This document shows positions 1 to 6,086 of a stretch of 6,086 bases of DNA, piece by piece. How positions within the stretch are numbered: the first letter of the stretch is position 1; each line of letters begins with the position of its first letter. Origin of the DNA: a bacterium ADurb.Bin374 (GTDB lineage: Bacteria > Riflebacteria > Ozemobacteria > Ozemobacterales > Ozemobacteraceae). The stretch is taken from the NCBI GenBank assembly GCA_002068715.1, contig MWAR01000472.1, positions 1 through 6,086 on the forward strand, in the 5' to 3' direction. Both the position numbers and the translations under genes were made by a program. Below the pieces are notes generated by a model that was not told where the DNA came from, made no database searches, and was given only the letters and a program-made list of their open reading frames with translations.

Positions 1-256
1 GCTGGTGGCGGCCGCGGAGCGCCAGTGCGAGCAGATAAACCGTCTCCTTGCGCATCACGACCAGGATATCTGGACGGACGCCCTCAGGGAAGTGGCACTG
101 ATGCGCGTCAAGCATCCGCTCGACTCGATCGAGGCGCTTGGGCAGCGCTGTACGCCACCTCTTTCCAAGTCGGCGGTGAACCACCGGCTGCGCAGGATCA
201 TGACCCTGTACCGGGAGATCTTCGAGCCGGCGAAGGCTTCCCCCGCTCACGGATAG
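1..256 (+). CDS. whiA: DNA-binding protein WhiA, C-terminal fragment
   Basis: This is the last 84 residues of a protein whose start lies before the window; the reading frame uses codons beginning at base 2 and ends at TAG. WhiA proteins combine a LAGLIDADG homing-endonuclease-like domain with a C-terminal helix-turn-helix and act as DNA-binding regulators (sporulation in Streptomyces, division and chromosome segregation in Bacillus). The visible part is the helix-turn-helix: the segment LREVALMRVKHPLDSIEALG followed by the hallmark PPLSKSAVNHRLRRI corresponds to the family's conserved end. The preceding AAAERQCEQIN resembles the linker before this domain. The last dozen residues (EPAKASPAHG) are a poorly conserved tail. 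In many Gram-positive genomes whiA sits after rapZ and yvcK; the upstream genes cannot be seen here. The family assignment is firm. The regulatory targets in this organism are unknown. Confidence 0.88.
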   Translation, partial: LVAAAERQCEQINRLLAHHDQDIWTDALREVALMRVKHPLDSIEALGQRCTPPLSKSAVNHRLRRIMTLYREIFEPAKASPAHG

Positions 257-303
257 CCGCTTCCATAAGGCCTGGAGCGCGTTTCCGGGGGAGGGAGGCT
301 GTC

Positions 304-332
304 TTGACAGGGTGGGAGGGGTGTGCTATATC
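304..332 (+). promoter_or_regulatory. Sigma-70-type promoter for hpf (extended -10)
   Basis: A perfect TTGACA (304-309) is followed by a 17 bp spacer and TATATC (327-332). A TG at 324-325 lies one base before the -10 box, giving the extended -10 form. Transcription should begin near 339, leaving an hpf leader of about 50 nt. This also rules out translation of hpf from in-frame codons around 323, which would not be on the transcript. No stationary-phase or sigma-54 signature was seen. The promoter probably serves hpf and ptsN together. Confidence 0.8.
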
Positions 333-377
333 TAACCTCTCTCGGAAAAACACGGATTTCGTGTCCGAACTTCATTT

Positions 378-382
378 GGAGG
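378..382 (+). promoter_or_regulatory. Ribosome binding site of hpf
   Basis: GGAGG lies 9 bases before the ATG at 392. It decides the start in favour of that ATG over longer in-frame readings beginning near 323, which add 23 residues unlike the family. Confidence 0.85.
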
Positions 383-391
383 CACCCTGTC

Positions 392-997
392 ATGCAGATC
401 GTCGTGAGTGGAAAGAACATCCACCTCTCCCAGGCTCTGAAAGATTACGCGGAAAAGAAGCTGGCCTCGATCAAAAAGTATTTTGATCACATCATCGAAG
501 TCGACGTGAACCTCTCGACGGACGATGTCCGCGATCAGACCCGCAGCAAGGTCTGCGAAGTCACCGTCTGGGCCAACGGCATCGTGTTGCGTGGCAAGAA
601 GGCCTCCGAAGACCTGTATGCCTCGATCGACATGGTCGCCGACAAGATCGAGCGCCAGGTCAAGAAGCACAAGGAGAAGCTCAAGGACGTTCCCCGCCGC
701 CAGACCGACAAGAAAGACCTGGCCGCCGTCCATTCGATTCTTTCGCTCGACACCGGCAAGAAGGCGAAGAAAGAAGTCTCCGCCGAGGAAACGAGCGGCC
801 GTGCCGACCGTTCCGAGCACCGCATCGTGCGCAGCGGCACCTTCTCGATCAAGCCGATGTTCGCCGACGAGGCCGCCGAGCAGCTCGATCTGCTCAAGCA
901 GGAGTTCTACGTCTTCTCGAATGCCGAGACCAACCAGATCAACGTCATCTACAAGCGCACTGACGGCAACTTCGGGCTGATCGAGCCCGAGTTCTGA
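392..997 (+). CDS. hpf: Ribosome hibernation promoting factor, long form (HPF/RaiA family)
   Basis: This 201-residue protein binds the 30S subunit of idle ribosomes; long-form HPF dimerises 70S ribosomes into inactive 100S particles in stationary phase or starvation. Residues 1-100 form the ribosome-binding S30AE domain, beginning MQIVVSGKNIHLSQALKDYA and ending in a lysine-rich helix (IERQVKKHKEKLK). Residues about 101-143 are a charged, probably flexible linker. Residues 144-201 are the dimerisation domain, with the hallmark stretches FSIKPMFADEA, FYVFSNAETNQINVIYKR and DGNFGLIEPE. The length and two-domain layout are those of long HPF, not of the roughly 95-residue short form of E. coli. 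The start is set by GGAGG 9 bases upstream and by the family N-terminus. The promoter at 304-332 drives it, and ptsN follows after 37 bp with no terminator between. In Bacillus the hpf gene (yvyD) also lies just upstream of secA. Confidence 0.95.
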   Translation: MQIVVSGKNIHLSQALKDYAEKKLASIKKYFDHIIEVDVNLSTDDVRDQTRSKVCEVTVWANGIVLRGKKASEDLYASIDMVADKIERQVKKHKEKLKDVPRRQTDKKDLAAVHSILSLDTGKKAKKEVSAEETSGRADRSEHRIVRSGTFSIKPMFADEAAEQLDLLKQEFYVFSNAETNQINVIYKRTDGNFGLIEPEF

Positions 998-1034
998 TCC
1001 CGATTTCCCCGTAGCGGGCGCCGCAGGAGGCATT

Positions 1035-1490
1035 TTGGAGCTCACCGAATTCATATCACCCCAGCTGATCAGGCTGGAACTATCCTCCACCCAGAAGGTC
1101 GATGCCATCAAGGAATTGATCGACCTGCTGGATAAAGCCGGGTTTCTCACCGATGCCGACGCGTTTCTCAAGTCGGTGCTCGAACGCGAGAAGGTCGGTT
1201 CCACGGGAATTGGCAAGGGTATCGCCATTCCGCATTCCCGCACGACGACGGTCCGGGAGGTCGTGGTGGCGGTCGGCCGCTCGAAGGCCGGCATCGAGTT
1301 CGAAGCCCTCGACAGCAGGCCCGTTCACCTCATCTTCCTCATTGCCGCGCCGATAGAATCGGGTGGGCTCTACCTGAAGGCGCTTGCGCGGCTGTCGCGC
1401 CTCCTGCGCTATCAGGAGTTCCGCGGCGAGCTGATGGAAGCCAAGACCGAGGAAGACATCATCAAGATCATCTCGTCCGAAGAGAAATGA
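1035..1490 (+). CDS. ptsN: PTS EIIA-type phosphotransfer protein, PtsN-like (EIIA-Ntr/fructose family)
   Basis: This 151-residue single-domain EIIA accepts a phosphoryl group from an HPr-type protein. PtsN relatives act as regulators (potassium, nitrogen and stress responses in Proteobacteria) rather than as sugar transporters. The active-site histidine is in GIAIPHSRT (His67), preceded by the family pattern REKVGSTGIGKGIAIPH. The later EFEALDSRPVHLIFLIAAP and LKALARLSRLLR stretches match EIIA-Fru/Ntr folds. No EIIB or EIIC domain is fused. The start is TTG, supported by AGGAGG at 1025-1030 only 4 bases upstream; no better start follows within the conserved N-terminus. The gene sits 37 bp after hpf, the same adjacency as in the E. 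coli rpoN-hpf-ptsN-rapZ-npr operon, but secA rather than rapZ follows here. The family is firm. Separating PtsN from a lone fructose-type EIIA rests on length, the lack of fused domains and this adjacency. Confidence 0.87.
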   Translation: MELTEFISPQLIRLELSSTQKVDAIKELIDLLDKAGFLTDADAFLKSVLEREKVGSTGIGKGIAIPHSRTTTVREVVVAVGRSKAGIEFEALDSRPVHLIFLIAAPIESGGLYLKALARLSRLLRYQEFRGELMEAKTEEDIIKIISSEEK

Positions 1491-1506
1491 CCGCCGCGTA
1501 TCCTCG

Positions 1507-1520
1507 GCCGGACATCCGGC
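1507..1520 (+). other. Small hairpin between ptsN and secA
   Basis: GCCGG (1507-1511) can pair with CCGGC (1516-1520) around an ACAT loop, 17 bases after the ptsN stop. It is stable for its size, but short enough to be chance in GC-rich DNA. Its interest lies in standing just before the larger hairpin at 1543-1576. Confidence 0.4.
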
Positions 1521-1542
1521 ATACGGCAAGATAGACGCAGGA

Positions 1543-1582
1543 CAGGGCGCGGACCCCGACCAGGGGCCGCGCCCTGATTCTT
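1543..1582 (+). terminator. Strong GC hairpin with weak T tract, terminator or attenuator before secA
   Basis: CAGGGCGCGG (1543-1552) pairs perfectly over 10 bp with CCGCGCCCTG (1567-1576). Inside it, CCCC (1554-1557) can pair with GGGG (1563-1566), leaving A1553 bulged and a five-base loop. The following ATTCTT has only four T in six bases, so termination may be partial. The hairpin ends 28 bases before the secA ATG, leaving no room for a full promoter after it. secA must therefore be transcribed through it, or start from a promoter upstream of or inside the hairpin. Confidence 0.6.
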
Positions 1583-1604
1583 GGAAAGGCATCAGGTTTC
1601 AGGC

Positions 1605-4352
<2,748 letters not shown>

Positions 4353-4385
4353 TCCGGATCCACAATTGATGTTGCAGGTTCTCCT

Positions 4386-4413
4386 GTAGGGGCGGGTTTG
4401 AAACCGCCCCTAC
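4386..4413. repeat. REP-like palindrome in the secA-pilin gap
   Basis: GTAGGGGCGG (4386-4395) is perfectly complementary to CCGCCCCTAC (4404-4413), with a short GTTTGAAA centre. Palindromes of the form GTAGGGGCGGGTTT with its inverse copy are a type I recall as dispersed intergenic repeats in several bacterial genomes, so I read this as one copy of a REP/MITE-like family. Only one copy is in the window, so dispersal is not shown here. It lies 33 bases after the secA stop and has no T tract on either strand, so it is not a standard intrinsic terminator, although it could protect the secA mRNA 3' end or pause polymerase. Confidence 0.6.
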
Positions 4414-4469
4414 GCACGTATGATGGGTTCGACTCGCTCCAACGGCCAAAGCGGGAGGGCGATTCCCGG

Positions 4470-4499
4470 TCGTCAGAGGGAGGGAAAATGTGGTATGCT
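4470..4499 (+). promoter_or_regulatory. Possible promoter abutting the first pilin-like gene
   Basis: TATGCT (4494-4499) is preceded by TG at 4491-4492, an extended -10 arrangement, and by TCGTCA (4470-4475, four of six matches to TTGACA) at 18 bp. The predicted transcription start near 4506 is only about two bases before the ATG at 4508, which would give a leaderless mRNA. The -35 is weak and the call rests mainly on the -10. Confidence 0.42.
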
Positions 4500-4507
4500 T
4501 ATGAACC

Positions 4508-5008
4508 ATGGAGCGGAGACGGGACGATTCGAGACGCAGGGCGATCACGCTGCTCGAGGTGTTGATCGCGCTGACAATTTTGTCCACCGTTCTGCTGCCC
4601 ATCGGAATGTTTTTGATCGAGTATCTGAAGGGCAGCAGCGAGCTTGGCGATTACCATCAGGTCATGAATATCCTCGAGGAAAAAATGGAACAGGCGCTGG
4701 CCCTGCCCTACGATGCGCTGCCGGCCGGCATCTCGAAAAACATCCGCCTCGGACGGGACTTCGGCGAAGACGGTAAGCGCGCCGCTTTTCTCGACCTGAG
4801 GCCTGCCCAGCTCGGCATCCAGGAAGTCCGGTTCGACCTGGATGTCGAAGTTGTTCCGCTCGAGTTTTCCGCCGTCGCCGATCCGCGAACAGGGCGAATG
4901 GAGCGGACCAGCCTCGATAATTCGTACAAACGCCTCGTTCTGAAAGCGACGTGGGGGACCACCACTCCGCATTCGCTCGATCTCGTCGCATACAAGGCCG
5001 ACCTGTGA
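4508..5008 (+). CDS. Type IV pilin/pseudopilin-like protein (GspI/PilV-like N-terminus)
   Basis: This 166-residue protein has a class III prepilin signal: a short, very basic leader (MERRRDDSRRRA) followed by ITLLEVLIALTILSTVLLP. Cleavage by a prepilin peptidase would fall after Ala12 (Ala in place of the usual Gly), putting the conserved glutamate (Glu17) at mature position +5. A single hydrophobic helix spans about residues 13-33, and the rest is a periplasmic or filament-exposed domain with no cysteine. The end (RLVLKATWG through SLDLVAYKADL) recalls the beta-sheet ending of minor pilins and pseudopilins such as GspI/PilV. The ATG at 4508 is the only plausible start, because an in-frame TGA lies at 4502-4504, yet it has no Shine-Dalgarno sequence at normal spacing. 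The next pilin-like gene overlaps the stop by 4 bp. Whether it serves secretion, pili or a pseudopilus of another kind cannot be told; no ATPase or platform gene is in the window. Confidence 0.8.
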   Translation: MERRRDDSRRRAITLLEVLIALTILSTVLLPIGMFLIEYLKGSSELGDYHQVMNILEEKMEQALALPYDALPAGISKNIRLGRDFGEDGKRAAFLDLRPAQLGIQEVRFDLDVEVVPLEFSAVADPRTGRMERTSLDNSYKRLVLKATWGTTTPHSLDLVAYKADL

Positions 5009-5463
5009 ACAGTCTCAGACGCCGCGGTATCGCGCTTCCCATCGTTTTCGGCATCATTCTCTGCTTTGCCGTCTGGGTGGGTTCTCTCTCCTGGACGATG
5101 TCGAACAGCCGTGGCCGCTTCACGTATGCGTTCAAGCTCAGGAAGGCATATTTTATGGCCCGCTCGGCGCTGCAGCATTTTTTCCTGAAGATGAAGGTCA
5201 TGCAGCGCCGCCTTCCCGAAACGATGGCCGTGCTCGAAGGGGCTTCGACGGCCGACTGGAACGCGCTTTCGAGCTCATTCATCGAAGACATCGTCATACC
5301 GGAGGACGCTCCAGCCTCATATACGCTCTCGTATGGAATCGACAGTTTTTCCATCGGCAGCCGCGATCTCGAGAAGGGCGAAATGACGATCGAGATCGTC
5401 GCCGGCGGCAAAGCCGACGGCATGGGGGAGAGCATCCGCCGTATCTACCGCGTGACCCGGTAA
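5005..5463 (+). CDS. Minor pilin/pseudopilin-like membrane protein lacking Glu+5 (GspK/PilX-like)
   Basis: This predicted 152-residue protein begins at GTG inside the GTGA overlap with the preceding gene, an arrangement that implies translational coupling. A basic N-terminus (VNSLRRRG, Val read as Met) is followed by a hydrophobic helix IALPIVFGIILCFAVWVGSL. If it is a prepilin, cleavage would fall after Gly8, and mature position +5 is isoleucine instead of glutamate. Loss of that glutamate is known for GspK, the pseudopilin at the filament tip. The stretch KLRKAYFMARSALQHF resembles the AFYAAEAGL-type helix that follows the membrane segment in GspK/PilX proteins. The rest has no motif I recognise. 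A longer reading from GTG 4951 is open but would run deep into the upstream gene and bury the basic leader. The assignment rests on N-terminal architecture and operon context, so the family is probable and the exact role unknown. Confidence 0.65.
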   Translation: MNSLRRRGIALPIVFGIILCFAVWVGSLSWTMSNSRGRFTYAFKLRKAYFMARSALQHFFLKMKVMQRRLPETMAVLEGASTADWNALSSSFIEDIVIPEDAPASYTLSYGIDSFSIGSRDLEKGEMTIEIVAGGKADGMGESIRRIYRVTR

Positions 5464-5478
5464 TGGGCACGACATCTC

Positions 5479-5484
5479 AGGAGG
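5479..5484 (+). promoter_or_regulatory. Ribosome binding site of prfB
   Basis: AGGAGG lies 7 bases before the GTG at 5492. It fixes that GTG as the start of the short pre-shift reading frame of RF2. Confidence 0.88.
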
Positions 5485-5491
5485 AACACCC

Positions 5492-6086
5492 GTGGATTTT
5501 GCGATTGCAGAACGCCTGCGTGAAATGAAGTCACGGCTCTCCGGCATCGGTGAGCATCTTTGACCTGCCCAGACGAAAGAGGCAGATTCAGGAGCTCGAA
5601 GAGCTGACGTTACAACCCAATTTCTGGACCGATCGGAACCGCGCACAGAGCACGTCTCAAAAACTCGCCGAGCTGAAAAAGTCGTGTGAGTCGTTCGAGA
5701 CGCTCGCGGCCGAGATCAAGGACACCGCCGACCTGCTCGAGATCGCCGACGCGGAACACGACGTGTCGATGTTCGAACAGCTCGTCGCCCAGCTAGACCC
5801 GCTCGTCAAGCGTCTTGACGGCATCGAACTGACGACGTTTCTGGCGGAGGAATACGACGCATCCGACTGCTACGTCGCGATCAAACCGGGCGCCGGCGGC
5901 ACCGAGTCGTGCGACTGGGCTTCGATGCTGTACCGCATGTACTGCCGGTGGCTCGACAGGAACGAGTTCAAATACGAAGTGATGGATCTGCAGGAGGAAG
6001 AGCAGGGCATCAAGTCGGCCACGCTGCTCGTGAAGGGCACCTACGCCTACGGGTATCTCAAGGGCGAGAAGGGGGTCCACCGGCTC
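5492..6086 (+). CDS. prfB: Peptide chain release factor 2, N-terminal part, expressed by +1 frameshift
   Basis: RF2 recognises UAA and UGA stop codons and releases the finished peptide from the ribosome. The first frame starts at GTG and reads 23 codons (MDFAIAERLREMK... ending GEHL) to a TGA at 5561-5563. Skipping T5561 continues in the +1 frame with GAC CTG CCC AGA and stays open for 175 codons to the window end, giving 198 residues in total. The post-shift protein is clearly RF2: QPNFWTDRNRAQ in the helical N-terminal domain, EYDASDCYVAIKPGAGGTES, DWASMLYRMYCRWLDRNEF and, at the edge, YAYGYLKGEKGVHRL. The stop-recognition motif (SPF) and catalytic GGQ lie beyond the window, so the gene is truncated by the window only. 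It follows the second pilin-like gene by 28 bp. In Bacillus prfB directly follows secA; here the pilin pair separates them. Confidence 0.95.
5549..5564 (+). promoter_or_regulatory. Programmed +1 frameshift site of prfB
   Basis: The slippery CTT (5558-5560), in-frame TGA (5561-5563) and following C (5564) give CTTTGAC, identical to the E. coli RF2 site. GGTGAG (5549-5554) lies three bases before CTT, where E. coli has AGGGGG. GGTGA can pair with the 3' end of 16S rRNA (it is part of the extended Shine-Dalgarno complement GGAGGTGAT). Low RF2 makes the ribosome pause at UGA and slip forward, so RF2 controls its own synthesis. The shift falls at codons 23-24, close to codons 25-26 in E. coli. Confidence 0.95.

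Noticed and set aside
257..303. Terminator for whiA before the hpf promoter
   Set aside because: I saw no stem with a following T run between the whiA stop and TTGACA; whiA may read through into hpf.
323..391. Longer hpf start adding 23 N-terminal residues
   Set aside because: It overlaps the -10 box of the hpf promoter, lies before the predicted transcription start, has no ribosome binding site, and the family begins at the MQIVVSGKNI of ATG 392.
332..1294. 320-codon minus-strand open frame opposite hpf and ptsN
   Set aside because: It spans two real + strand genes and their gap, has no recognisable domain, and is explained by third-position GC bias.
1581..1604. TTG start adding 8 residues to SecA
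   Set aside because: There is no Shine-Dalgarno sequence before it, it falls in the tail of the hairpin at 1543-1582, and MFDWLIRFI fits SecA N-termini better. It is not fully excluded because the ATG site is also weak.
4386..4413. Palindrome after secA as an intrinsic terminator
   Set aside because: Neither strand has a T-rich run after the stem, so the repeat interpretation is preferred.
5561..5563. prfB as a pseudogene or sequencing error
   Set aside because: The stop sits in the exact CTTTGAC context of the known RF2 frameshift with a Shine-Dalgarno-like stimulator, and homology continues precisely in the +1 frame.

Overview
The window is a GC-rich, gene-dense bacterial chromosome segment with every gene on the + strand: the end of whiA, hpf (long form), a ptsN-like PTS EIIA gene, secA, two type IV pilin/pseudopilin-like genes, and the first part of prfB, which carries its programmed frameshift. 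I found no RNA gene, CRISPR array, insertion sequence, phage or defence gene. The clearest unusual items are a block of about 30 residues inserted in SecA, a pilin pair lying between secA and prfB, and several RNA-level elements.

Organism: WhiA argues against Proteobacteria. The hpf-secA-prfB backbone is the order known in Bacillus (yvyD-secA-prfB), whereas hpf directly followed by ptsN is the order of the proteobacterial rpoN operon. With high GC, diderm-type pilin-like genes and an unusual SecA insert, a non-proteobacterial, possibly uncultured lineage is plausible. The phylum cannot be fixed from this window.

Layout: 1-256 is the WhiA C-terminal helix-turn-helix domain. Positions 257-391 hold a strong sigma-70-type promoter (TTGACA, 17 bp spacer, extended -10) and the hpf ribosome binding site. 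hpf and ptsN are 37 bp apart and probably share that promoter. A 114 bp gap with two hairpins, one terminator-like, leads into secA. After secA, a 155 bp gap holds a REP-like palindrome and a possible promoter placed almost on the start codon of the first pilin-like gene. The second pilin-like gene overlaps the first by 4 bp (GTGA). prfB follows 28 bp later with a strong Shine-Dalgarno sequence, a GTG start and the classic CTT TGA C shift site at codons 23-24; it runs off the window end.

How the genes fit together: the backbone is growth and translation housekeeping, namely ribosome hibernation (HPF), phosphotransfer regulation (PtsN), protein export (SecA) and translation termination (RF2). 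The two pilin-like proteins would be inserted in the inner membrane and processed by a prepilin peptidase encoded elsewhere. Their place between secA and prfB looks like a lineage-specific insertion into a conserved neighbourhood.
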